A stretch of DNA of 64,000 nucleotides from Mesodorylaimus sp. YZB2_4 (Eukaryota; Nematoda; Enoplea; Dorylaimida; Dorylaimidae): the NCBI GenBank assembly GCA_030248295.1, contig JASANH010000606.1, positions 1,364,001-1,428,000 of the forward strand, given 5' to 3'. The notes beneath the pieces were generated by a model. The model did not search any database. It worked only from the letters and a program-made list of their open reading frames with translations, and was not told the origin of the DNA. Shown one piece after another: positions 1-11,365 of the stretch (positions within the stretch are counted from its first letter, which is position 1; the number at the start of each line of letters is the position of its first letter). The position numbers and the translations under genes were made by a program.

Positions 1-920
1 CTCTGGTCAAGTGATAGCATGTCTAGCCAGCCGCCTCGCCCGTTTCCCCGAAGAACAGTGTTTGTCACCGATGCCTGCAATGCAAGGGCGCCGTGCTTTC
101 TGGTCAAGAAAAATCCATGAGCTAATCAGCAGTTAAACGGTTTTAACGTGCGGAAATATGGCAGCTAGCATAATGCGCGTCACCAATGGCGGGTAGGGTC
201 GGCGGCAACGGCCGGACGGGGCGCATGATGAGCGAAAGAAGTGAGCCCTGAACGGCGACGCTGCAGCGCCTAGTGATGGAGGCGAACGATAGAAAACGGA
301 CGAACTCGGCGGGAAGTCTTGGTGCGTTAGAGGAAAAAGAGGTAGGAGACAGCTCGAAACGAAGAAGCGATAAAAACCGTTCCAAGATCAATATCGGGAC
401 AAGGTGAAGAAAGGTTATTAATGAACACAAGCGTATAACGTTAGAGCTCGCCGACTGACGGAACTCTGACTAAAGGTGCGTGTCCAGCGGGGCTCTCTGC
501 GCAATTGGATTGTCTTTTGTTGCCTGGCAGCACTTGTTGTGCCCGTCCAAAATGGCCCGACTCCGTGGCCCACCGTTGGGACTGACTGCCGGTCAGGAGC
601 CCACAGCTGAGCGGGCGTATAATGTGCGGGCCTGCACGAGAATGGCTCGAGCTAATCCATAATTAACGACCCCACTTGATGGACGTCGGCGCGCTCATGC
701 GGGCCCTTGATGATAGCTAAAGACAACTAAAGAGCGCCATGACACTCACCAACTGAGCTCATCCTGACTGCCCCGACTAAGGGCGCAAGAGCCTGTCCAC
801 TGCGAGCTGTCATGTGTTAACAAACAGTGCAAACCAAATGAAACCAAATCTGCTTCAAACATGAAGCTTGTACCGCTAGTGCGAGGCTAAGCTGTAACAA
901 ATAAAATGTCTATTACAGAC
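1..920. other. No gene recognised
   Basis: Only short unconnected open frames are present. On the minus strand this stretch lies downstream of the three innexin first exons, so it should be intron of that gene. I looked for the next conserved innexin segment (the YYQWV region) and did not find it, so the shared exons probably lie beyond the left edge of the window. Confidence 0.5.
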
Positions 921-1125
921 CCGTATAATCTCTCCAACTTGTTTCGAATTCGGCCGGTACAAAGCACTCCAGCGGTCGACTGATAAACACTTTGAAACTG
1001 ACGCAGATGGTCATGCAGATTAATACAGTGGGTGTGTAGAAAGAGTGGAGGCAATCGAGGTTGCTATCCACCGAATACGGTCTCCAATTGCCCAGCGCTA
1101 ACCGCATTAACAACTCTGGGAACAT
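921..1125 (-). CDS. Innexin N-terminal exon, copy 1 (diverged)
   Basis: This is the most downstream of three tandem innexin-like first exons. It starts at ATG 1125 and encodes about 68 residues: a short cytoplasmic N-terminus, the first membrane helix, and the beginning of the first extracellular loop, where SRPLECFVPAEFETSW matches the innexin (G/S)RPxECWxPxxF signature. Innexins form invertebrate gap junctions and hemichannels. Compared with the two other copies it has lost the acidic DDD motif and the YYY before the helix. The equivalent splice donor reads GTCTGT instead of GTAAGA, although the phase (1) is kept. It may be a weak alternative exon or a decaying one. No continuation exons are seen in the window. 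Confidence 0.55.
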
Positions 1126-1722
1126 AGCACCAACTTGACCTATCGTGCCCCCGATGACCGCCGTTTCAGTTTTTTTCTTATCAAATATTAGCTTCGACGT
1201 TTGACAGCTTTTGCCCGATCACACGGTTTCAATGTCCATTTTTAGGGAAAGATCATTTCTTAGAGCGAAACGGGCAACAGTCATCTTGACGGTGATCAAA
1301 ATCGGGTAATGAGAGAAACGAACAAGCAGGAAAGGCGCCACTTGTACGCTTGATTGAATATTAGCTTTTTGTGCTCCGGTTGGGGCCATTTTTGGAAAGG
1401 GGTTGGAAAGACAACTCGTGCAATATACAGTACGAAGGCACAGCCGAACAATCGAATGCAGAGTCCAAGTGTGTATCCCTTGCGACCAGCATGAAATGGC
1501 GTGGTAGATGGGAAGAGCATTGGATAGGAATAGGACAGGTGTTAAAAGCCAAGTCATGGTGTAAATATACGAATGCTCATTTACATAATTAATATTCACG
1601 CCCAGGGATAAGAGCGCTCGTCCACGCCATCACAATAATCACCCAGGCTCTTTATTCGCTTTAAAGGATGCTCGATTTTTGCGCAGTGTTAGGCAACAAG
1701 AAATACTTGGATAGCGTCTTAC

Positions 1723-1921
1723 CAGTGTGCAGTTCCCAAGATGTCTTAAACTCGGGTGGCACCCAGCATTCAACCGGTCGCCTTGAGAAAGTCTTGTTAT
1801 TGACCAGTAAGGCCAAGACGATGGGGAGAGTGGTAGTGTAATAAGCATTCAACCTATCCGCCCAATCATCGTCCGTGGGTGCCCGAAGAAAGGACAAGTT
1901 CTTCAGCACATCGCTCAACAT
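1723..1921 (-). CDS. Innexin N-terminal exon, copy 2
   Basis: The exon starts at ATG 1921 and ends at a good GTAAGA donor after a phase-1 codon. It is 199 nt, exactly the length and phase of copy 3. The product contains TDDDWADRLNAYYTT, a hydrophobic first transmembrane segment (about residues 27-42), and RRPVECWVPPEFKTSW, the innexin loop-1 start. Innexins oligomerise into gap-junction channels in the plasma membrane. No innexin-like exon lies between this copy and copies 1 or 3. The simplest reading is one gene with alternative promoters and first exons spliced to common exons further left, outside the window. Separate truncated copies remain possible. Confidence 0.75.
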
Positions 1922-2914
1922 TATCAGCCCCTTTCACTATTTCTTTCGTCTACAAAATCCACGAAGGATCAAAGTTTGCATTCGAATGAGACCGAGTGGA
2001 AGAATCGATTGTAGATAATCATATGCGCAGACAGGGACTCCTTCAATCGATCTCGACCTGATGCTCCAGCAACCGACTAAATATTCATGTGTTTGTGTGC
2101 GAGGGTGGTCGGGCTTGGACTAGTTTATAATGGTTTTTATGTTTCTGCACACAAAGTTAAAAGGAAGGTTACACGAGGCCAGAGCACTTCGATCCGGAAT
2201 CTCCGAAAACCTATTCGAAGGTGAAGCGATAGGATGCATGGCAAGTGGTTACATAGAGTACTTGCGGACACTCGACTCGAAAAGCAGAGGCGAGAGGATT
2301 TTTGTTGGGGTGACAGGACGAGGTGCGAAGTAATCTGATGCTGTGACGGACGGTAAGCTAAAGGGGAAATCTGGTTTTCGAATAACAGAAACAGTCAGTC
2401 AGACTCGACACAACACAACACACAACTGGATTGCCAGATGATGAGTGACATAGTATTTTCAGCCAGTAATCAGGAGGTGACAAACGATGCGCACTCAGCT
2501 GTCAGTGATAGAGGCAGACTGGCCATGAGTAGTATGGAAGGACAGGCCGTACTGAGGACACGAGAAAAATGTAAGTCAAGATCCGAGCTTGACTGCATTA
2601 AAAACGTTACTACCTCAAATAGCAAAGACTTCTGATAGGGCGTCACGGAGGTAGACTAGCTGGTAGCTCTGAACATCGATCTTGCAACGGCTTCCCACGA
2701 ACGTCTCCTCTTTGCTCACCTCATACTGATGCACTCATGAGAAAACTGTCAAACTGAAAGGAGTTAGTGAAAAACTTTCCAACAAAATCCGGTCGCTCAT
2801 GTGGTGCAGGTTACAAAGGGTTCGTGCAAAGACACGTATTACATGCAGACAGACCCAGCGAACAAATGCCCAAGTAACGCTGACTGGTTAATGGAGCCAA
2901 CGACAGTGTCTTAC

Positions 2915-3113
2915 CAGAGTAGTGTTCCCACGAGCCTTTGAACTCGGGTGGTAGCCAGCATTCCAGTGGCCGCCCGCCAAACATCTTGTAGCTGACCAGC
3001 AGTGCCAGGATCATCAGGAAGGTAGCAGTGTAATAGTAGTTCATACGATCTATCATGTCATCGTCGGCTCCCGGTTTGAGGACGGACAGAGTTCGGATAA
3101 TTCCGATCAGCAT
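2915..3113 (-). CDS. Innexin N-terminal exon, copy 3
   Basis: The exon starts at ATG 3113 and is 199 nt, ending at a GTAAGA donor in phase 1. It encodes PGADDDMIDRMNYYYTAT, a transmembrane segment, then FGGRPLECWLPPEFKGSW, the closest of the three copies to the canonical innexin N-terminus. In known innexins this region forms the N-terminal helix that lines the pore and the first membrane helix. It is the most upstream copy, so it probably has its own promoter to the right of 3113. Use of either copy 2 or copy 3 would give channels differing only in the N-terminus and first helix, as in Drosophila shaking-B isoforms. The remaining exons lie outside the window. Confidence 0.8.
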
Positions 3114-5455
3114 GGCTAACGATAAGAGCTGCCTTGACGAGTCGGACTTGGTTGAGCTAGTGACTGCGCGGGTAGTCTCGTCTAAGGTCGGAGGCCTAAT
3201 CTCGCAGTTGCACGCCTACTATTGGAGGAGTAATGCCCCAATAAACTGTCCATGGTGGCCCTGAATGATGGAAGGTTAAAATATTCGTGAGTGTTCTATA
3301 GCGATCGACTGTCGTCATGCGGCCGACCAAGCAGGAAAGCAATAATTTTATGCGAAGTGTAGGGGAGAAGAGAAAAATGAGGAACAGCACCCGCCCCTAC
3401 GCCTAGTCCGGATGCCCTCGACGGAGAAGACGGACTAGAGGAAAACCTCCGCGGGACATTGGACCATGTCTTCGAGTCCCATAAACGCATAGAAGCGAAG
3501 GCGCGAGGCTGCGACGAAATTGTTTCAGTCCATAATCAAATGATTAATAACGCGTAAATGCCTCTTCTGGCCTCCGTGTACTCCCACAACCCGTCACATA
3601 CGAGACACACGTCAATGCCTGCTTACTGGGGCGCTCCGGCGACGGCTAATTGGGTCAATCCATCCCTGCTACTGCCTCCTAGTCTAGCCCACCGGTGCAC
3701 TCTCCCATTCAGCCCCCGGACCCCACAAAAAGGTTCAACGACGAGGAAACAATCCAATTGAGCTTATGATTGTGTCAATTGCGTGCAACAATCTCGTGGC
3801 CAACAGACGATTCTTACGGGCGCTTATGTGCTATTGCAAGAACAAAAACCGTCAGATTCTATTTTTGCGGGCTAGGCGAAAGTGTGATAAGAGTGGGTGC
3901 ACGAGCGAATAGGAAACGAGAATAATTAAAAGCGGTCAAGCATCCGAAAAACATGCGAGTGATACGAAGAAGACGTTCACTATCAAGGCTATAATTGAAA
4001 ACGCCTAAAACGCTCCCGCTTTCTTTGCCCCTTTTCTTCTCCGATGCACCGATGATGAGAATATATTATGGGCAGCGTCCAGAATACGTGTCTTCTTCCC
4101 AACCATTTCGACCATGCGCGGAATTTGTCGCTTGAGCTTTGTACTAAGCGACAAAACGACAAAGCGTCAAAGGCAATCAAAAAATATGCTGCGAAGAGGC
4201 ATGCGATTAAACGGGTCGAAGCGAATGAGCAGCGATCATGCGATCAAACAGCAGCTGCATTTTGGGGCGTGGTAATCCTCTCCTTGGCTGAACCACTTAA
4301 GCGGCAATTGATTCTTAGGTGACCAGATCTCATTACCCGTGGCACCCTTTGTGTTGTTCTCCGTCGAGGGAGCTCAGAAATGGTACGCGCAGGTTGTCTA
4401 TGATGGGGCATAGAAAACTGAGGGCGCGTCTAAAACTGGATTTCCTGCACAGGGAAGCAAAGACCAGACGAATACCCTTCGATAACTCGGCTGCTAACTT
4501 TGTCGATGAAGCCAGTCAGTGAACGCGACCTATGTATAGCTTGCAAGCGAGAAATACGTACAGGCATTTGAGCATGGTTTACGGAAGAGGGAACTGGCGA
4601 ATCTCTTTCGTTGGCCCGATCGAATTTTGAATTGCTGCAATACAAATTGGCAATATCTTGTGTGGATAAAAAATAAATGCATACATCATTCCGTAAATGG
4701 CCAAAAGACTTAAGAGGACACTAGGCCAGTGTTCGACTCGTGGCCTGTGAATCGGTTCGCGTATGTGTTCTTTCCTCAAGCGCACAAATGTGATAAGGTA
4801 AACTCGAACATGGTCACGAAGACTATTTCTTCTGTTTCAACTGCGAAGTTCTAATTATGTTTGAGTAACGTTTGACCTTCAATGTAAGCGAAGAAACCTG
4901 CCCACTGTTTTCGCTATACAGTTTCTCAGTTTCTTTTTTAGTAAAACAGACAACTTCTAGTCCTACTCGTACGCGTAAATTCAAGAGGAAGCACTTGAAG
5001 TGAGAGCTCACCTCGCATTATGACCAAGTCCACATAGAGCTAGCTACTGCTTGGGACGGCATTCTTCTTTGCTAATTTGTTTAATAGAGTCTTCGTCTTT
5101 GTGAGATCTTCGTCGATTATTATTACAGTTCGTAAAGGATGGAGATCGGTTTGGAAAAATCATATGACCCTGGCGAACGTTCCCGCCAGGAATCAAACGA
5201 GTGCTGCAATTGAGGCGCAGGCATAAAACAAGAAGAGTCTCTGGATTCATGTCCCACTTTTTGGCAAAGACGCTTGACTCTGAAAATGCTATGAAGTCGC
5301 ACGACCTGATCATTTGCCCGCATCTTTTAGATATTTCCACTTTACACACGCGCTGCATGCACAAATAGAATTTTCCACGCTGTCTGATCTCGTCAATCAT
5401 TCGCCAGAACTGGTCACGAGTGGTCGGCCGAGAATCAGTTGATCGTGAGTGCAAG
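3114..5455. other. Gene-poor interval
   Basis: I recognise no coding exon. It should hold the promoter of the upstream innexin exon near its left end. Around 4730-4745 a GTTCGACTCG box occurs, resembling the B box of the tRNA-like SINE family seen at 12.1, 12.7 and 36.4 kb. Confidence 0.4.
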
Positions 5456-6093
5456 ATGCCCCCGACGTTTGATGTGGCAGTGGCTTCGTCCACGGCATGG
5501 GCTGGTGTGGGCGCGTTGATGGTCGCAGCGTTGATCGTTTGCGTGTTGGCCATGAGTTTTCTATTGTGCGGAAAGAAGGAAAAGGACGAGCCGCCGCCGC
5601 CCGCCGACGACAAACCACCTGAAGCGCCGCCCGAACCGAAGGAAGAAGCGCCGAAGGCACCCGAAGCGCCGCCACCAGAACCGCCAAAGGAAAAGTCGGT
5701 GAGGGCCGAGAAGTCGCAGATGGGCGCGTCAGTCATGATGAAGCAGGCCGAGTCACTGCAGTTGATGAGCAAAGTTGTAAGTAGTTTTTATGTGACCTTA
5801 CGATTAGGTAGCAGTCTTTGGGAGATCAGTGAATTGTCAATCCAGAATCAAAACTGCATGATCAATTTCGGACTAAATCCTCTCTACTTTAACTTTAGGG
5901 CGGCAAGTCTCAGATGTCGTTCGCTACCGGTCCCGGTGGAGGCAAGAAAGTCGATCAGCCATCGCTGCGTCTGACTGGGCAATCGGTGATGGGACCTGCC
6001 GGCGGCAAGTCGATCAAAGGTGGCGGAGGAAAAAGCCAGTCGGTCACCGCACCATCGGTCATTTCAAAATCGGCGTCGTCAAAGAAAAAATGA
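5456..6093 (+). CDS. Orphan single-pass membrane protein, Pro/Glu/Lys-rich tail
   Basis: Two exons, 5456-5776 and 5899-6093, join in phase 0 across a 122-nt GT..AG intron and encode 171 aa. The ATG at 5456 is chosen because the longer open frame begins with GTG. Residues about 13-40 (STAWAGVGALMVAALIVCV and onward) form one membrane helix with a short N-terminal ectodomain and no clear cleavable signal. A Cys-Gly-Lys stop-transfer follows, then a proline/glutamate/lysine-rich stretch (DEPPPPADDKPPEAPPEPKE) and a Gly/Ser/Lys-rich C-terminus with repeated GGKS elements. No family is recognised. By charge, the tail should be cytoplasmic. Other genes at 8.0, 9.6 and possibly 19.1 kb share this general design. 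Long open frames on the opposite strand are shadows of its biased composition. Confidence 0.65.
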
Positions 6094-6379
6094 AGAGTGC
6101 GCCTGCTGGAGAATGATCGTGAGTGAGATGTGATCCGATTGCGCATTTCGTTTGACATTTTCGTGCTTTGATGCTAATCGTGCTCGCTTTGTGCATTTAT
6201 CGTACTCGGACGAACAAAAAACGGTGAAGCATAATTCGGGGATCCATTGGAGGTGCATTGAGTGAGGCTCTGGTTCTGTATTGCTTGGCTCAGCAATCCT
6301 GACTAGGCCTCATGTCTAACCTTATTCCAGATGAGGAAGGGGGCAGTAGGTGAGTAGATACGTTCTTGTGTCCACTTTA

Positions 6380-6540
6380 ATTAAGTAAGTCCTGCATACC
6401 TGGCTCTGGGCGACTCACCCAGTACTGTAGAGATGCTCGAAGTGAAGAGACGAGTCAAATGAGTGTAGACAGTCTCGGCTGCCAAGTACGGCAGGGTCCA
6501 GAGTCAAGCCACCATTGAGGCAATACTCAATAACAAAGTT
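6380..6540 (+). repeat. Diverged body of tRNA-Ser-like SINE
   Basis: The stretch resembles the body of the repeat at 57.2-57.6 kb in the same order: a segment around GGGCGACTCACCCAGTACTG, then GTAGACAGTCTCGGC, then AAGCCACCATTGAGGC. The tRNA-like head is not recognisable here, so this looks like an old 5'-truncated copy. Confidence 0.5.
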
Positions 6541-7515
6541 GGATCATACGGCTGGTTAAAATCATTAAGGGCTGAATATAACTCCTTAGCAATCAATCAG
6601 CATTGAACGCTCTGAAAAATTAGTTAAAACCCCCCGTCGGAAACGGCACAGCGATTCCAGTAGACTTGGACGTAAATTCGGGTAAGGCTACGCATGGCGC
6701 GCTTCCTGACGGGCCCTTTCTGACCATAATATGGACTAAGCCATGGGATTTCAAACTAATTTTTCATCAGAGTGTCTTTAAGACATTGGGTTGCAAGCCA
6801 TTGTGACTAGCCTGATTTTTTAGTGATGGAGTGATAGCATCAGAGTGCCGCTGATTTGCCTCGATTTGAAAAGCAACATCTTCAGGCAGTTCTCACCAAA
6901 GACTAAAGAATTTTCTGCCAGTGAAGCTGCTTAGTCTTGGTAGGAAATGAAAAATTTGAGGGGTTTCTTGCAAGACAACACCCAAACTATAATGCCACTC
7001 ATATTTCGAAGTCTTCTAACATTTGCAATCTAACATCATCCCATGATCAAAGTCCCATGATTATTTTCCAGTGCCCTCGCTTGTCTGCGTCCAAGGTTCT
7101 TTGCAGCCCAGTTTCGTGCGCCCATATCCCAAAGTCCTAAGGTCCAATACTGTAGTGCTAGTTGGCATAGTATCCCACCTATGTACTGTAGTTCTCGTCC
7201 TAAATCTTTAACTGGGTCCTTGAGTCCTTGGATGCGCAGTGAATTTATTCCACAAATGAAAAAAAACCAGCATCCTGCGAGCACTAGCAAATTATCTCAG
7301 CAAGTTTGTAGCAACATGAATTCTGTCTGCTTTGTACCCTCTGGTTCTGATTCGTCGCAGATTCGCATACCCAACATGTCTATCGCACAGCAGTGATCGT
7401 ACGACATTTTTAATTTGAACAGTCGCTCCATTGAAATCCATTTCATCAAGTTTCCGTCTGCACTTGTGAACCTCTTATCTTGATACTCGTGAAATCCTTG
7501 GCTCCCCCTTGGGCT

Positions 7516-7745
7516 ATCTAGGGCTGACCAGAGGATGGCTCAAGCCACAGGAACCAACCCACGCAGTCCACGAACCCCTTGCAACATAGTTTATTAGCCA
7601 TCACACCACAAGGGCCGTGTAGACTCACAATTCGGGGAGCAGCCGCACGTGTCGGCGGTCAAAGGGGTTCTGACGGACCTGAGCCCGAAATGCTCACAGA
7701 GCAAGTTCAGACCAGGAACTCAAGACTAGTTCTCTGCCGATGCCT
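7516..7745 (+). repeat. Interspersed repeat R2, copy 1
   Basis: It matches the reverse complement of about 52040-52290 over most of its length (roughly four bases in five by eye), including the blocks GACCAGAGGATGGCTCAAGC, GTCAAAGGGGTTCTGACGGA and TCAGACCAGGAACTCAAGAC. A third partial copy is at 17.64 kb. No terminal repeats or complete protein were identified. It could be a fragment of a larger retroelement. Confidence 0.7.
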
Positions 7746-8011
7746 GCAACCAGACTTAATGATGGTTTGAAGTAGTCTAGGATCGTGTCGTACTTGACAC
7801 TTTTGGCCCAATAAGATTGGTCATTGGATAGCGAAGTATTGAGGCATTTTATAAGATGCTGCAAGCGGCCAGAAAATGGGCGCAATAAAATCTGCTCTCA
7901 CACAGATATCTAATCGTAAGCTTGGCGCACTTCATCAGAACAAAAGCTCGAGCTGGTCATGGGGTTCTACATAGTTTGTTGAGCGTATTCTTACATTCCT
8001 CACGCACAGTT

Positions 8012-8752
8012 TTACAAAAACGTTTCCACAGCTCCTTCGAGGCCACTAGACTTATTTGCCCTAACTGAAGTTTTATCATCGCTTGCGTCATTGTCTGAAC
8101 CGGCGTTAGTGCCAGAGCATTCGGCGGGAAGTGGATGAGCTAAGACGACAACATCCTCCTTAGCAGTAACAATAGCGCATAATTCAGCTTCCTTATCGCG
8201 TCTTTTCTTTTTCTTCTTTTTCTTTTTCTTTCGTTTTCCCGGCGCTTTTCCTTCTTCAAGGTCTTCTTCCATATGATTTGCATCCCACCACAGCGAGGGC
8301 ACATCGTCCTCCTCTTCGTCCTCAACTCCACTCGTATTCTCCGCCACACCGTGTATGACGTGGTGCATCATTTGAACAGCGGGTCCAAGCATCAGCAAGG
8401 TGGCTCTGGCGGCCTTGACTGTACTTTTCCGACGTTGATTGTCTTCTGATCGTGAATGTGCCTCGGTTACTCCTTCGGTCGTATTCTCTAAATGAGCTAA
8501 TCGTCTTTCGTGGGCGGCGACTAAGGCTGTGTGAACATTCTCGCACGCTCGAGTGTACCACTTCGGGTCGCTCACCCCGCAACATTTTACTGGCCGGATT
8601 ACACACAAAGTGGCCGAAGCGCACAGGGCTACTATGGCTAATAGGACGTAATAGAGTCCGAAATCATACACGTCGATATCGATGGCGCTGACAGTCGTGC
8701 CGATTATAATTATCAGCAAACAAATCAAGATACCAAGGCAGGCACAAAACAT
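8012..8752 (-). CDS. Orphan membrane protein with lysine-rich tail
   Basis: A single open exon of 246 aa runs from ATG 8752 to TAA. The open frame extends further upstream without another ATG, so an additional 5' exon is possible. Two hydrophobic segments at the N-terminus (about residues 3-25, LGILICLLIIIIGTTVSAI, and 31-57, YYVLLAIVALCASATLCVI) form a hairpin anchor, followed by a Cys-rich juxtamembrane patch (KCCG). The remaining 180 residues are hydrophilic and presumably cytoplasmic: a predicted helical part with HERRLAHLENTTEG, an acidic stretch (VEDEEEDDVPSLWW) and an uninterrupted run of lysines. No homologue is recognised. It lies head-to-tail with the similarly built gene at 9646-11121, on the same strand. 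Confidence 0.55.
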   Translation of the reverse strand: MFCACLGILICLLIIIIGTTVSAIDIDVYDFGLYYVLLAIVALCASATLCVIRPVKCCGVSDPKWYTRACENVHTALVAAHERRLAHLENTTEGVTEAHSRSEDNQRRKSTVKAARATLLMLGPAVQMMHHVIHGVAENTSGVEDEEEDDVPSLWWDANHMEEDLEEGKAPGKRKKKKKKKKKRRDKEAELCAIVTAKEDVVVLAHPLPAECSGTNAGSDNDASDDKTSVRANKSSGLEGAVETFL

Positions 8753-9645
8753 GGAATTCAATTTGACAAAGTAGGTATAAAAAATCGAGTCGCTCTGGGG
8801 CGTGTGACAAACAAAAAAACCCTCGGGGTTTCATAAACCTTCGAACTATCGTATTTCACTCCTCAACGTCGCAGAATTATCCACGAGATTGATCTGTTTG
8901 CTGCAGTCAGAACGGGATGCAAATAAATGGTCTATTTGTTGCAGCGTACAGTATAAAGGGTTAGCATCCAAAAAAGTGAACTTCCAGTCCGCTTATTAAA
9001 CATAACACATAGGCTAGTCTTTCTCGAATTGGCTGTCTTGTCTTCAAGACTTGGACGAGTGGAATATTTGTCATTGCGTGCCTGACACAGCCTTATATAA
9101 GAAATGACCCCAATCCCTTAGGCATGGTCTCCAGTGCGCGATGTTGAGAGGCCAATCAATAGAAATGGGCAAATGGGCCGTGTAATCAACGATGTCAACG
9201 GCTTCTTGCCTCAAAGACTGTTAAAAATGGAAACAGCCCGATACAGAGGACAGCAGTAAAATAAGATGGTACACCTGCTGAGTCGAGAGACCTTTATAAC
9301 GAGACCATGGGCCTACCCCACGCAACCTTCATTACAGAACGCCTCCGGTGCCTTCTCTGCACGCTCTGTACAAAAGGCTGTTATTTTTTATGACAAATGG
9401 TCGCCTTTGTGCATGACGTGCAAGAACAAAATGATTACGGCCTTATAATAGAAAAGCCGTGGGGAAATATCCGTGGTGTGTTTGCGGTTTGACGACAAGA
9501 TAGCGACCTACCTATTCACGCAAAAGACAAAACCCACTGTGCTTTTTGTCGCGGGTACAGAGCCCGTATCAGTAAAATCATGACAGCAAGCAGTAATAAG
9601 CTCCAGCTCACGAAAATAAGGTCGCACAGCTCATCCATCACCAGG
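8753..9645. other. Intergenic interval
   Basis: It lies between two minus-strand membrane-protein genes and should contain the 3' end of the upstream gene and the promoter of the downstream one. No coding exon, RNA gene or repeat was recognised. Confidence 0.4.
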
Positions 9646-11121
9646 TCATGAATTTCCGGTACTTTTCTCCAAGTTGCCCGTCGTCACGGACTCGATTGAA
9701 TGAGGCTTCCCCTCCGTCTGCTTCGCAGTTTGGGATTGAGGCACCTTACTTTTCGACGGGACTCGATTGACAGTCGTTTTGGACCTGGCACCTGGCGGCG
9801 ACATGGTCTTACTTGCACGTTTGCGGCTGGATGTTTGTACCGACGTTTTCATTTTCTCTTTCTCAAGCTTCCTCAAAAACTCATCTTCTTCCTTGTACTT
9901 CTGCAACTGACTCTTCGTGAAGACGTCTTCGATTCCTGCCAAACTTGCTTCTTGCGACGACTCACCCCGTGCATACTCTAATTTCTCGTCCCGTCGAATG
10001 GGAGCTAGACACATCAGAGAAATACAGGGTATCAAAAGCAGTACAACTATCATATGCAGTAAAACTCCAAGCTTACCGATCTTTGGAACGCGGGTCTTAC
10101 CGGGCTGAATTTTTGTCAGCGCATGGCTAAAAGGCAGATACTACGTACAAGCCTAAGCCGTACTGCTGGATGACTAACCTTTGCTGAAGGTCACTACGCA
10201 ACGTACGAAAGAGACCAGCTTCGTTCGACTTCTTCTGGATCTCGTTTTTTGCTTGTGCTGTTTCAACCACACCAGGAGGACCACTTTCTGGTCCTCCTGA
10301 TCCTGCTATAGCTTTCTCTAGTTGCTTGCGAGACGCAACATGATAGCCGACGTTTCGATCCATGTTTGGTGCTGGGGCTACGGGCACTGGTGACGGTTCC
10401 TTAGGTTTGTCGACATGTTCACGCTTCGATTGTGAGCGGTGGACATTCGCATTTGCTTCGGCTTTCATGTGGCCTTCTGCTGGCAGCTTCTTGGAATTCT
10501 TGCTATCTTCTCCTGCAGGAGAACCGCGCTGAATAGCTGAAGGTGCGAGTATTGGAGAAGGCTGGGAAGTTTTTCGGTTGTCTCCGAACGGCAGTACGGG
10601 ATCTTCTTCCAGGACCTGTGATGTAAAATCTTTTTGGTCGACCTGAGCTTACGTGTGCCTGTGCCGCATAATTTTCAAAAGTTACAGTACATAGTTGTGA
10701 TGGTGAGCGTGTACGCACGAATTTAGCATCATCAAAAGGCCGAAATAAAGCGAAACCGAACGGCGAGATGACAGTAAGGGTATTTCATCTCAACATAATA
10801 CAAATTCTAAAAATTTATGCCAAACAGAAACTAGAGAGCAAGACAACCCTTCGCAGAGCACTCCTGATAATAAGCACGAAAACTCACCCTTTTCTCCATT
10901 TCGAGTCTCTTTTTGGCTCTTTTGGATCGTTGGCTGTCGCAGCACGCGCAGATCACGAAGAAAATGGCAAGAGAGATTGCTAGAACGAGGGTAGCCAACC
11001 AAGCCATCCATGCGTTTGAATACGACCTCCATCCGACCCCGTCGAGAGGCGCCCCTGTTATCAACACTGGAGCCATGAGAGAAAACTTTCCTGCACGCTC
11101 TCCGCAACCAAGCAGACCCAT
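9646..11121 (-). CDS. Orphan single-pass membrane protein with charged tail
   Basis: Four exons, 11121-10888, 10642-10179, 10126-10101 and 10004-9646, keep frame at every junction and give 360 aa. The third exon is only 26 nt. ATG 11121 (MGLLGCGERAG) is the first ATG in the open frame. Residues about 38-61 (WMAWLATLVLAISLAIFFVI) form one membrane helix followed by CACC and a strongly basic stop-transfer, RSKRAKKR. The rest is a proline/serine-rich linker, then KYKEEDEFLRKLEKEKMK, likely a short coiled coil, and a basic Ser/Thr-rich end. No family is recognised. Architecture (short ectodomain, one helix, long charged tail) matches the gene at 5456-6093. The alternative is that the small exon 3 is skipped or replaced in some transcripts. 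Confidence 0.6.
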
Positions 11122-11365
11122 ACTAACATCTAGCCTTTGTGCGTGGGACAATACTGTGCTGCACTTTACAATATCTGGGTACAGTGTTCATTGCCACCAA
11201 TTGTGGCGGACTATCCTGTAGGTATACCTACTCTAGCCTGTAGCCTCCCGAGTAGCTCACGTCAGTAACTCATCCGGTTCACGGGCTACATACTGTACGG
11301 AGTATGCACACAGAATATAGTTTGTAGACCCGGGCCAAACGGGTATGACCCGGACAGGGGTGAAA

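Larger units (their letters stand above)
6094..8011. other. Intergenic interval with repeats
   Basis: Apart from the two repeat copies listed separately (around 6380-6540 and 7516-7745), I see no coding exon or RNA gene. The open frames are short and share no family motif. Confidence 0.4.

Noticed and set aside
5044-5772. 242-aa minus-strand open frame rich in Gly/Ser
   Set aside because: It is the antisense of the Pro/Glu/Lys-rich tail of the 5456-6093 gene. The plus frame has a proper helix, intron and stop.
10503-10718. 71-aa minus frame as a separate exon
   Set aside because: It is a shifted frame of exon 2 of the 9646-11121 gene. The frame starting at 10642 joins both neighbours in phase.
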